A stretch of DNA of 31,469 nucleotides from positions 1-31,469 of the forward strand of contig JAEZIB010000041.1 in the NCBI GenBank assembly GCA_023416275.1. The letters are read 5' to 3'. The DNA is from Bacillota bacterium. GTDB taxonomy: Bacteria > Bacillota > Clostridia > Acetivibrionales > DSM-1351. Below the pieces are notes generated by a model. The model saw only the letters and a list, made by a program, of their open reading frames with translations. It searched no databases and was not told the DNA's origin. A program made the position numbers and the translations under genes. Positions 1 to 7,107 of the stretch are shown here, piece after piece (position 1 is the stretch's first letter; every line of letters begins with the position of its first letter).

Positions 1-2
1 TA

Positions 3-101
3 CCATAAAAACCACTTGATATCCAGTAATTCCAATGGTTTCAGGCGGATTACATAGAAGGTTCTTGGCTTTTTGACAACCAGTCTGCATATGTCAAGTA
101 A
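3..101 (+). pseudogene. possible 3' stub of an unidentified gene
   Basis: In the third forward frame the last 23 codons before a TAA read as a protein-like tail (FQWFQADYIEGSWLFDN, then QSAYVK), rich in aromatic residues. Two in-frame stops lie just upstream, so no intact gene can run in from the window edge in this frame unless a frameshift is present. A strong hairpin terminator follows about 35 bases later. I read this as the decayed or frameshifted end of a gene that starts left of the window. The family is not recognised, and a chance open frame is possible. Confidence 0.25.
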
Positions 102-134
102 CAATGGAAAAGTTTTCGGACAGTCTGACCAAAG

Positions 135-164
135 AAAGAGAAGATTTTAGGTCTTCTCTTTTTT
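135..164. terminator. bidirectional intrinsic terminator
   Basis: A 9-10 bp perfect stem (AAGAGAAGA with TCTTCTCTT) around a 7-nt loop is followed by a T run on the plus strand. On the minus strand it is followed by TTTCTTT. It can end transcription from the left edge and from the minus-strand gene that ends at 229. Confidence 0.65.
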
Positions 165-228
165 ATATATCATTTTTAATATTTGATTAATTACAACTTC
201 AATCATTCAAACGTTACTAGGGTGTTAT

Positions 229-906
229 TTATGTGTTTGCGAAATCTTCAATATTTGTATAAAGCACTAACTCTGATATGTCCTCAACTTTTTCAATTGA
301 CTCTTTTGTTAAATTCAATTCAAATTTTTCATTAACTCTATCCTTTTTAGATTTGCTAACCCCAATTCTTCCATTAGTACAAACTTCACCAATATATTCC
401 CCATTTGGTGAGTATACTTCTGTTTCGTTAAACTTGCCTATAATCTTACCTTCTGAATCCCATAAGTACCCATCAGCTTCATAGCCAATGCATTTCCCAG
501 ACCAATTCCATATCCATTTTAATGATTTCCTTTTATCATAGTATTTATATAGTTTTTTCATGTCCTTCGAAAACAATAAATACATGAGAAAACTTATATA
601 TATAAGCTCCAATACTATTAATATTATAATTACCACAATATCTGGTCTACGGCTAAATATCATATAGATGTCATAGATTAATCCAAATCCAATTATCAAT
701 CCTAGCTTTTCAACATCTTTCTTATTTCCTGAACAGATAGAATCCAGTAATGTTAGCACTGCAATTAAAGGTATCATACTTATAATCACTCTCAAAATTC
801 CACTAAATCCAGCAGATAACAATATCATAGAATTTCCTAAAATAGCCTGTACTATGAAATAAATCTTAATAAATCTAATTACTCTTTTCGCCCTTAAAGA
901 TTTCAT
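229..906 (-). CDS. membrane protein with C-terminal beta-flower-like repeat domain
   Basis: The first half has about four hydrophobic segments: residues near 10-30, 35-55, 65-85 and 88-110. The second half is soluble and made of short beta repeats of the type YLWDSEGKIIG, then VYSPNGEYIGEV. That pattern matches the domain known in Pfam as 4-fold beta flower protein, where each short repeat forms one petal. I chose the ATG at 906 because GGGCGG lies 7-9 bases upstream. The in-frame ATG at 921 has no ribosome binding site. The protein probably sits in the membrane with the beta domain in the cytoplasm, since no signal peptide precedes it. It ends just before the terminator at 135-164. Function is unknown. 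It is the promoter-distal gene of a minus-strand cluster with the TIR-like gene 24 bases upstream. Confidence 0.7.
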   Translation of the reverse strand: MKSLRAKRVIRFIKIYFIVQAILGNSMILLSAGFSGILRVIISMIPLIAVLTLLDSICSGNKKDVEKLGLIIGFGLIYDIYMIFSRRPDIVVIIILIVLELIYISFLMYLLFSKDMKKLYKYYDKRKSLKWIWNWSGKCIGYEADGYLWDSEGKIIGKFNETEVYSPNGEYIGEVCTNGRIGVSKSKKDRVNEKFELNLTKESIEKVEDISELVLYTNIEDFANT

Positions 907-930
907 TTTAATACCGCCCATAATAAAACA

Positions 931-1836
931 TTATACTATAACAGCTTCAATTCTAGCCTTAAGTCTCTCATAAAGTTCTTGACCTGTCTCCCAAATTATG
1001 CAATTATACTGCCTTATATCAAAATGTAGTTTTTCTATATCATCCTTTCTACACGTCCAAATAACTGGGATTCCCAAACCATGAGCAAAGCCTGCTTCAT
1101 AATATACCCCACCTCGTTGCCCAGTGAAGTCGGCAACTATAAATCTGCTTTTTCTTATTTCAGCAATAATTTCATCACATATTTTATTTATATGTTCTTT
1201 CCCATCAATTCTTACTGGCTTAAATTTAGCTTCATCAATAGCTTTATAAATATATTTATCATAAATATCTTTTAGTTCATCATCAAACCACATAGCAACA
1301 AATGCTTGTTTTGATGCTTTATTTCTACTTTCCAACTCCTCAATCTTTTTATAGCCAGAAGCAGTTAAAAAATGTCCTTTACTATTTTTACTACTTATGT
1401 ATTGCATTTCATATAATAGATTAATTAGATTTATAAACTCTGCAGAATTCCTTGCATAAGCAATTGCATATTGTTGTGTTAGGTCAATCTCTTCTCCATA
1501 AAATGATGTTTTACGAAATATATGTTTTAATATTTTATCAGCTTTATCTAATGGAGTTAAAGGTATAAACGAATTTTTATAAAACAGCTCATAATCTACT
1601 CCACTAGTTATTGTTTTGAGTGGAATTTCCAACTCATTCATTTCACGAATAAAACCTGATATTAAATGCTTGTTTATAACCAACTCATCATCTTTTAAAC
1701 CCTTTGAATATGCCGAATACATCATATCACTAATAGAGTAAGTACCACAATTAGGGCATTTAATGTTTTTTATTAAAGGGTTTGTCCCACCTATATAGGT
1801 TATATCTCTATCACAAAAAAAACATTTATCACTCAT
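931..1836 (-). CDS. zinc-ribbon / winged-helix / deoxyribosyltransferase-like (TIR-like) protein
   Basis: 301 residues. Residues 5-30 hold a four-cysteine zinc ribbon (C5, C8, C27, C30). Residues about 135-168 look like a winged helix ending LTASGYKKIEEL. Residues 176-300 form a Rossmann-like domain: FVAMWF at 179, a signalling-type segment VADFTGQRGGVYYEAGFAHG with E247, and FDIRQYN at 272. This last domain matches the nucleoside 2-deoxyribosyltransferase/TIR-like superfamily, in which the YYEAG glutamate attacks the N-glycosidic bond. The start at 1836 is fixed by GGAGG seven bases upstream. The longer frame to 1911 adds a hydrophobic stretch with no binding site. Its neighbours are a beta-flower membrane protein and a PD-(D/E)XK protein. 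I infer a nucleotide- or NAD-acting effector or sensor, possibly in phage defence; the substrate is unknown. Confidence 0.75.
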   Translation of the reverse strand: MSDKCFFCDRDITYIGGTNPLIKNIKCPNCGTYSISDMMYSAYSKGLKDDELVINKHLISGFIREMNELEIPLKTITSGVDYELFYKNSFIPLTPLDKADKILKHIFRKTSFYGEEIDLTQQYAIAYARNSAEFINLINLLYEMQYISSKNSKGHFLTASGYKKIEELESRNKASKQAFVAMWFDDELKDIYDKYIYKAIDEAKFKPVRIDGKEHINKICDEIIAEIRKSRFIVADFTGQRGGVYYEAGFAHGLGIPVIWTCRKDDIEKLHFDIRQYNCIIWETGQELYERLKARIEAVIV

Positions 1837-2159
1837 TACAAGCCTCCAACTTTTAATAAAATATAGGTAAATTGTACAATAAATAATATTATTTAACAAC
1901 AAATAAAACACATTAAAATTATGCTGTTAGGATTATTAAATTTTTAAGCTTGTAGTTTTATAGCTACGTTGATTCTTAATCGCTTAGAACTGCTTTAAGC
2001 AGGACTAATAGAAGGATTAACCCCTATATACTAAACCGCCTCTTCCACCCCCTCAGTTATCCCAATATTCAAATAAGGAGTATTCCAGACTACTTCAATA
2101 TCAAGCTTTGGGTCTGTAATACTCCCCTATTTCATCTTATTGTTAAGTTACATATATAA
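1837..2159. other. intergenic stretch with decayed coding sequence
   Basis: About 320 bases without an intact gene. It holds the upstream region of the TIR-like gene and an open stub on the minus strand (annotated separately at 2031-2126). A short CTGC/GCAG hairpin lies near 1996-2008. No tRNA fold was found, and no convincing promoter was identified. Confidence 0.5.
2031..2126 (-). pseudogene. 3' stub of an unidentified gene
   Basis: Thirty-one open codons end at a stop at 2031 and begin directly after an in-frame stop. There is no start codon or ribosome binding site. The translation (ITDPKLDIEVVWNTPYLNIG, then ITEGVEEAV) has balanced composition and looks more like real protein than the surrounding AT-rich sequence. 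It reads like the C-terminus of a lost gene. The family is not recognised. Confidence 0.35.
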
Positions 2160-3122
2160 TTATGAAAGCCTCTCTAGTTCTTCTTTAATCAGATTGATTA
2201 TTTTTTCTGTGCATTTTTCATCCTCAAAAAAGTCCTTTTCTATGATAACAGTTCTAAATCCATTCATATCAATATATTTGCCTTTATGGACAGCTGAGAA
2301 TTTTTCAACTACATCCTTTGACCATCCGTTTATGTCTACCCCATAGCAAAGAGGACCTCCATGCTCTTCCCAAAATTGATACCAGATACCGAGATATAAT
2401 AAATTTGCTTTATCCTCTCGACCCTTGATATAGATCCCATACTCCCCATTGTTCATACTTTTGCTCACTGTATATACTTGAGAAAAATAATTTTTTGCTT
2501 CATCTATTATTGCATATAGCTTAGTAATAATTTTTGGAATTTCAGGATTGCACATGTAGTTTACCTCCACTCTATTAAATACTATAGGTTCAATTTCAAA
2601 CCATGACTTTAATAAATCATAAAAATCTCTAAACCGTTCACCAATTACATTTAAATCATTCTGCTCAATGCAACTAATTATTTCGCTCCAGAACACTGTC
2701 TTAACAGAAATACTGCACTCGTTATCTTTTAGCCATTTGTCAACTCTTCTTTTCCATTCATCTAAATGACAATAATTTGACGGCACTAGAAAAACTAAGC
2801 ATTTATTGCTCTTACTAACACTTTTCAGATATTCCAAATATGAATTAGGTTGATTAATTGTAAGTACAGTATCCCACGTTTTTATTTCAATAAGGAATTC
2901 ACAATTATCATTGGAAATTACCATATCGGGTCTACTTTTATTTACATCGGTAGTATATTGAGTCTGAAAATCATCAAAAGAAACCAATTCAGCAACATTT
3001 TCAAAGAATAAATTCACAAAAGCATTTCTGAAGGGCTTAAATACCATAAAATTGCACAGCAATTCTGTCATACTGTTTTCAGAATTCACTATCCCATAAA
3101 ATATATTATGTACTCTTGCCAT
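2160..3122 (-). CDS. PD-(D/E)XK nuclease superfamily protein
   Basis: 320 residues. The nuclease core is at residues 15-115: an N-terminal helix with E17 and E20, then RPD with D66, then EFLIEIK with E79 and K81, and a downstream glutamine Q91 in the following helix. The D-X12-E-X-K spacing is the classic catalytic signature of restriction-type PD-(D/E)XK enzymes (PDDEXK_4-like). The C-terminal half (about 200-320) has a sheet-rich region with LYLGIWYQFWEE and GVDINGW; I do not recognise it, and it may be a sensor. GGAAGTG upstream supports the ATG at 3122. No methyltransferase or ATPase partner is visible, so it is not a standard restriction system. With the TIR-like gene downstream it suggests a small defence island, though the 320-base gap argues against a tight operon. 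Confidence 0.75.
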   Translation of the reverse strand: MARVHNIFYGIVNSENSMTELLCNFMVFKPFRNAFVNLFFENVAELVSFDDFQTQYTTDVNKSRPDMVISNDNCEFLIEIKTWDTVLTINQPNSYLEYLKSVSKSNKCLVFLVPSNYCHLDEWKRRVDKWLKDNECSISVKTVFWSEIISCIEQNDLNVIGERFRDFYDLLKSWFEIEPIVFNRVEVNYMCNPEIPKIITKLYAIIDEAKNYFSQVYTVSKSMNNGEYGIYIKGREDKANLLYLGIWYQFWEEHGGPLCYGVDINGWSKDVVEKFSAVHKGKYIDMNGFRTVIIEKDFFEDEKCTEKIINLIKEELERLS

Positions 3123-3276
3123 GGTTTCACTTCCATTTCTATTTGTATAGTATTATTTTAAGCAATTTATCACCAGCTACATAGATAGTTCATTTACAAT
3201 GCTCCATTTTCAGTTTTTAATCATACTTAACAAATATATTAAAATTCATATAAAATAACAACTTTTTTATTTAATA

Positions 3277-3984
3277 TTAGCTATTAACTACCGCTTTCAA
3301 CTGTAATGCTATTTTTTTGCATTCATCATCTAAGTACTTTGTCTCCTGAGAATCCAAATACTGCTGAAGCTTATCCGTCTGCATTACAGGCAACTCAGGA
3401 AAATGTTGCTTTACCTTGTCATTGACTTCATCAAGAGTAAGTATTGTCTTGACATAATAGTTTCCAATATTATTCTTCTGCATAAAATCATTTACTGTTT
3501 TTGACTGAAGAATGCTTTGTTTGACTACTGCAAAACTGTTCTCCTTATTTGAAGTTCCGACTTGCTTGGAATGAATTGTATAAATACCCTTTGGACAAAT
3601 AAGAATATTTTGTATACTAGAATGCTCTATAATAATATTTGAAAACATATAGTAGTTTTCCGGTAATTTAGAAAATAGATTTTTATCTTTATCCTTTTGC
3701 TTCATAACTAGACTCTTTATCGATAAGGTAGCCTTCACTAAAAACACTAGTGCAATCAATAAGAAAATCATTGCAAAAATATTCAGGTCGTTGATTGGAG
3801 TAATTATATTGCTAATAAAAGTTGTTATTCCTCGAATTGCTGATTTAATGGTTTTAGTAATGCTAATCATATAATTTTGAGCCAAAAAACCCAATACTGT
3901 AAATACAACTGTAAAACCAATATAAATTAGAGTCTTTTTGAATGATTTTTTTGCATCTTTAGGTTTGTTTTTTATATGTAACAT
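3277..3984 (-). CDS. membrane-anchored protein with degenerate NERD-like domain
   Basis: About 235 residues. Two membrane segments lie near residues 18-40 and 68-90. A C-terminal domain of about 130 residues contains the line SIQNILICPKGIYTIHSKQVG. That resembles the NERD core, where a conserved form reads roughly qIDHiviGp-GvfvIEtK. Here the core aspartate is N and the core E-x-K is H-S-K, so the nuclease-type residues appear lost. The frame also opens with a GTG at 3990, but GGGAG sits about ten bases before the ATG at 3984, so either start may be used. Many NERD proteins end in a topoisomerase-type zinc ribbon, which this one lacks. An orphan ribbon of that type lies just upstream at 4084-4308. 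Role unknown. Confidence 0.55.
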   Translation of the reverse strand: MLHIKNKPKDAKKSFKKTLIYIGFTVVFTVLGFLAQNYMISITKTIKSAIRGITTFISNIITPINDLNIFAMIFLLIALVFLVKATLSIKSLVMKQKDKDKNLFSKLPENYYMFSNIIIEHSSIQNILICPKGIYTIHSKQVGTSNKENSFAVVKQSILQSKTVNDFMQKNNIGNYYVKTILTLDEVNDKVKQHFPELPVMQTDKLQQYLDSQETKYLDDECKKIALQLKAVVNS

Positions 3985-4083
3985 GCACACATTACTCCCT
4001 TAATTTTAATCAATTTACTATTTAATCCATATAAATCATACTATAACATTATATACTCCAACCTCTCAAGTCACAATACTATA

Positions 4084-4308
4084 TTATTTTGTAATAAACC
4101 TACATTTAGGATAATTGCTACAACCCTTGAACTGACCATTCTTTCCGTTTCTCATAACTAAATTGCCACCACATTTTGGACAAATATTAGCATCAATCTT
4201 ACTATCCTTCTCTTTCAAGTTATTATGTATAGCCTGAACATGGGCTTTTCGGTTTTGCTTATCATCTACATTTAAAGAAATTAGCTTCGGAATATATCTG
4301 TTTATCAG
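4084..4308 (-). pseudogene. orphan C-terminal zinc-ribbon tail of a NERD-type protein
   Basis: An open stretch of 74 codons ends at 4084 but has no start and begins right after a stop. It encodes KQNRKAHVQAI followed by ICPKCGGNLVMRNGKNGQFK and GCSNYPKCRF. This is a four-cysteine topoisomerase-type zinc ribbon, as found at the end of NERD-domain proteins. Just upstream another frame reads FITDKQIYS, which would join naturally to KLISLNVDDK by a single frameshift near 4290. So this is the 3' remnant of a frameshifted and 5'-deleted gene. It sits immediately upstream of the ribbon-less NERD-like gene, possibly from a tandem duplication or a replacement event. Confidence 0.7.
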
Positions 4309-4384
4309 TTATAAATCTAAAGGTACAACAATTCAACAATCGAATATACTATAAGAGCTCTTATTAACTCTTTCATCTACCTTT

Positions 4385-4810
4385 TTATTTGTTCTTGTTT
4401 CGTTCATTTTTTCTGTCTACGTATATATTCTCAAGATAAAAAACAATGGCATCTATAATGTTTTGCTGCAAAATCTGTTTGTCCAGTTCAGGAATAATGT
4501 TATAGTTATAAATAAGTCTATTTTTATCATTCCAATGTTTGTCTCCTACTGGTGAAAAAATATATGCAGTTATTGGCATACATTTATCCTTGTATATATA
4601 TGCAAATTCATACATATCTTCACCATCACACCTTAAAATTGAGCTTGAAACCCAACCAATATAATATAATGCTTCATGCTTTTCTCGGTTTATATACCAG
4701 TGAGTTCCAGGAGGAAGTCCATCCTTCAATGGCTTCTTGAAATTATACTCATTAATCTTCTGCAACCAGTTATCATCTATTTCTTCATATACAAACATGT
4801 AATAACACAT
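4385..4810 (-). CDS. hypothetical protein, 141 residues
   Basis: A soluble, aromatic-rich protein (for example PPGTHWYINREKHEALYYIG and WVSSSILRCDG) with a charged lysine/arginine C-terminus. No signal peptide or membrane segment is present and no family is recognised. Its composition and the absence of overlapping better frames support a real gene. The start is uncertain: the ATG at 4810 has no clear ribosome binding site, while the ATG at 4798 has a weak GGATG upstream. It is transcribed away from the divergent sirtuin gene, with about 190 bases between them. Confidence 0.55.
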   Translation of the reverse strand: MCYYMFVYEEIDDNWLQKINEYNFKKPLKDGLPPGTHWYINREKHEALYYIGWVSSSILRCDGEDMYEFAYIYKDKCMPITAYIFSPVGDKHWNDKNRLIYNYNIIPELDKQILQQNIIDAIVFYLENIYVDRKNERNKNK

Positions 4811-5000
4811 CCATTCTAATTATTAATAACCCTAAGTTTATCTTTTTTAAACTACACTATCGTAATTAAAACCTACATTCATTTTATATATGGTATTAAA
4901 TGGAGTCAATATTATTTCTAAATAGCAAACTCTAATTTTAATTCTTCACAAATTATGCCATAATAAAGGTACTAGATTGTATTTGGGAGATGATTATTTT

Positions 5001-5738
5001 ATGCAAAATAAGATTGAAAAATTAGCTCAAATTATTAAGGATAGTACCAATATAGTATTCTTCGGTGGTGCTGGTTGTAGTTGCGAAAGTGGCATTCCAG
5101 ATTTTAGAAGTTCAAATGGAATATTTAATGAAAAACTAAATAGTACATTTACTCCCGAACAGTTAGTATCTCTTTCATTTTATGATAAATACCCAGAAGA
5201 GTTTTATAAGTTTTATAAATCAAAACTTATATATACAGAAGCTAGACCAAATGCTGCACATTTAGCATTAGCTAAACTTGAAGGAGCAGGAAAACTAAAA
5301 GCTATAATAACTCAAAATATAGATGGACTTCATCAAATGGCAGGAAGCAAAAATGTTTTTGAACTTCATGGATCTGTGCACAGAAACTATTGTGTTAGGT
5401 GTCATGCATTTTATGGTGCAGACTTTATATTAGAAGCCAAGGGGGTACCTACTTGCACTAAGTGCGGCGGAATGGTTAAGCCAGATGTAGTTCTTTATGA
5501 GGAGGGTTTAGATGAAGATGTAATTACAGGTGCAGCAAAAGCAATTTCCAAAGCAGATACGCTTATCATTGGCGGAACTTCACTTGTAGTTTACCCAGCG
5601 GCAGGGCTTATAGATTATTTCAGAGGCAATGATCTTATTTTAATAAATAAAAGTACAACTTCTGCTGATAACAAAGCTGACTTAATTATTAATGATGCTA
5701 TAGGAAAAGTATTTATTGAAGTCATGAAAATAATCTAA
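5001..5738 (+). CDS. cobB: NAD-dependent protein deacylase, sirtuin (CobB/SIR2 family)
   Basis: 245 residues, the usual size for a bacterial sirtuin. It removes acyl groups from protein lysines using NAD. All family motifs are visible: GAGCSCESGIPDFRS at 23-37 (NAD binding), TQNIDGLH at 104-111, the catalytic histidine H123 in ELHGS, four zinc cysteines C131, C134, C152 and C155, and GGTSLVVYPAAGL near the end. The frame can be read from a TTG at 4977, but GGGAGATGAT about 10 bases before the ATG at 5001 fits the extended Shine-Dalgarno, and MQNKIEKL is a normal sirtuin start. A TGCCATAAT extended -10 at 4956-4964 is a possible promoter. The gene is monocistronic and convergent with the carbohydrate-binding gene. 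Confidence 0.93.
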   Translation: MQNKIEKLAQIIKDSTNIVFFGGAGCSCESGIPDFRSSNGIFNEKLNSTFTPEQLVSLSFYDKYPEEFYKFYKSKLIYTEARPNAAHLALAKLEGAGKLKAIITQNIDGLHQMAGSKNVFELHGSVHRNYCVRCHAFYGADFILEAKGVPTCTKCGGMVKPDVVLYEEGLDEDVITGAAKAISKADTLIIGGTSLVVYPAAGLIDYFRGNDLILINKSTTSADNKADLIINDAIGKVFIEVMKII

Positions 5739-5788
5739 AAGTGGGTTTACATTCATATCTCGTGTTGATTCAAGACACTCCGTCCGCA

Positions 5789-5840
5789 CCAATAAGAAAT
5801 AGGCAGGCAACCTTTCGGTTGCCTGCCTATTTCTTATTGG
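5789..5840. terminator. perfect 24-bp hairpin, bidirectional terminator
   Basis: Arms 5789-5812 and 5817-5840 are perfectly complementary over 24 bp, with a TTTC tetraloop. It lies between the convergent sirtuin and carbohydrate-binding genes, and its right arm contains the stop codon (5834-5836) of the latter. The GC-rich inner part (GGCAGGCAACC) and the AT-rich outer part act as stem and U tract in both directions. Confidence 0.85.
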
Positions 5841-6238
5841 ATATAATAACTATAGTTTTTGCCTGAATTATTATCCCAGTTGTTTGCACTATCCTTGAAA
5901 GCTACATTAACCTGTTCACTATTATGTGCAGGGATATTTAATTCATATTTCTGTTGGTCGGTACTGTTCATTAGGTAAGTCGAACTGTTCTGCCAGTTGT
6001 TATTATCGCCATAACTTACAAATGCAAAGACTTTATCTGAACCACTTTTTGCAAGCAGTCCGTCGTATGTTACTTTGACTTTGTTTCCAAAGGTAGTAAA
6101 AGACACGCCTTTAGAATAGTTATCCTGTGAAACTTTATCAGAAATCTCAACATTTAAGCTTTCACAACCGCATTCATTACAGCCTGATGAATTAAAGTCA
6201 GTGTATACTAAATTTTCATCATTACCATAAGCTCCCAT
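5834..6238 (-). CDS. stand-alone carbohydrate-binding protein, CBM25/CBM53-like
   Basis: 134 residues. Residues about 45-134 match the starch-binding family 25/53 pattern: KVKVTYDGLLAKSGSDKVF, then YGDNNNWQNS, then VNVAFKDSANNWDNNSGKNY. The tryptophans of the two W-N blocks are the expected sugar-stacking residues. The N-terminal 40 residues carry a cysteine cluster, CNECGC, seen before the domain. There is no signal peptide and no catalytic domain, so it probably binds an intracellular alpha-glucan such as glycogen. The ATG at 6238 has GGGAGGT six bases upstream; a longer TTG-started frame to 6256 lacks a site. The stop codon lies inside the shared terminator hairpin. Confidence 0.8.
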   Translation of the reverse strand: MGAYGNDENLVYTDFNSSGCNECGCESLNVEISDKVSQDNYSKGVSFTTFGNKVKVTYDGLLAKSGSDKVFAFVSYGDNNNWQNSSTYLMNSTDQQKYELNIPAHNSEQVNVAFKDSANNWDNNSGKNYSYYIQ

Positions 6239-6631
6239 AGTATTACCTCCCAACAACTATATTTTTTAAACCCAATTTAATTTTTGCAATCTTTAAAAAA
6301 ATATACTAAAAGGATCTGAAAAAACAATAAAATCGTTTCGGTATAAAATCAAATTTCTCAATTTTTACTAACAAATAAGATGAAAAGACTTCGAGTGGAA
6401 TTTTGTGTATGTTAGTCGTTAGAAACATAAAAAGCGGATCTAAATATAATCATACCGTAACAATTAACCATTAAAATAAAAATTAATATTCTATGTTACA
6501 AAAATATAAAACTATGTAAATTATTTTATAATTATATTATATTTTACAATTTTATGGTATAATGCTTAAGTATTCTATAATATATATAAACAATTTATGA
6601 CTAAAAAATTTAATTTTCTGGAGGTAAGATT
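6239..6631. other. divergent intergenic region
   Basis: About 390 AT-rich bases between two divergent genes. It holds the leader of the carbohydrate-binding gene and the promoter of the gene at 6632. No open frame or strong hairpin was seen. Confidence 0.5.
6555..6563 (+). promoter_or_regulatory. extended -10 promoter (TGGTATAAT)
   Basis: A consensus TATAAT at 6558-6563 is preceded by TGG, an extended -10. The -35 at 17 bases upstream is poor, as expected for extended -10 promoters. The predicted start near 6570 gives a leader of about 60 bases to the ATG at 6632. Confidence 0.55.
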
Positions 6632-6955
6632 ATGTCAAATCAAAATTTAACTGGCAAATGGAGTTGTACTGATAGTGGAACATATTACATTCGGCAGCTT
6701 GGAGAAGAAATACTATGGTATGGTGAAAGAGATCTTATTGATCCTCAGTGGTCAAATGTAGCTCATGGAACTATTAATAATGATCTCATAGTACTTAGAT
6801 GGATGGATGTACCTAAAGGCATTGATAGAAGGTATGGAGTAATTGTTATTGAGGTTTCTGATGATGGTAATACTTTGAAAACAATAAACGCTAAGGCAGA
6901 TTCTTCTGAGGAATATATCCCTTTTGATGGATATACGTGGACTAAAATCAGCTAA
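6632..6955 (+). CDS. small conserved beta-rich protein, 107 residues
   Basis: A small soluble protein starting GKWSC and continuing SGTYYIRQLGEEILWYGE, then NVAHGTINNDLIVLRWMDVP with KGIDRRYG. This matches a widespread family of unknown function with the pattern GTYYIRQ...W-G...NV-G-I...W-DVPKG, probably a small lipocalin- or avidin-like barrel. No signal peptide is seen. GGAGG lies eight bases before the ATG. It is a single-gene unit with its own promoter and a terminator at 7007-7040. Role unknown; a ligand-binding barrel is a structural inference only. Confidence 0.75.
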   Translation: MSNQNLTGKWSCTDSGTYYIRQLGEEILWYGERDLIDPQWSNVAHGTINNDLIVLRWMDVPKGIDRRYGVIVIEVSDDGNTLKTINAKADSSEEYIPFDGYTWTKIS

Positions 6956-7006
6956 AAAACAAATCAAAAATTAGGTTTAAACGGGTAACGTCCTTCCGTT
7001 TGCATC

Positions 7007-7040
7007 AAAAAAACTACTGAATATAATTCAATAGTTTTTT
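7007..7040. terminator. intrinsic terminator between convergent genes
   Basis: A 14-bp stem with one mismatch (AAAAAACTACTGAA against TTCAATAGTTTTTT) around a 5-nt loop. It has A and T runs at the two ends, so it works in both directions. It ends the gene at 6632-6955 and probably the minus-strand gene ending at 7108. Confidence 0.7.
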
Positions 7041-7107
7041 CTATGTTCTCCATCTTGACTAATTTTTTGTTGTGTTCTGTTTATAAAGATAGTGTACATC
7101 ATCTTAC

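Noticed and set aside
1837..1911. N-terminal extension of the TIR-like protein
   Set aside because: The extension lacks a binding site, while GGAGG at the proper distance marks the ATG at 1836.
1980..2040. Possible tRNA or structured RNA
   Set aside because: Only a 4-bp CTGC/GCAG stem; no cloverleaf or T-loop sequence could be built.
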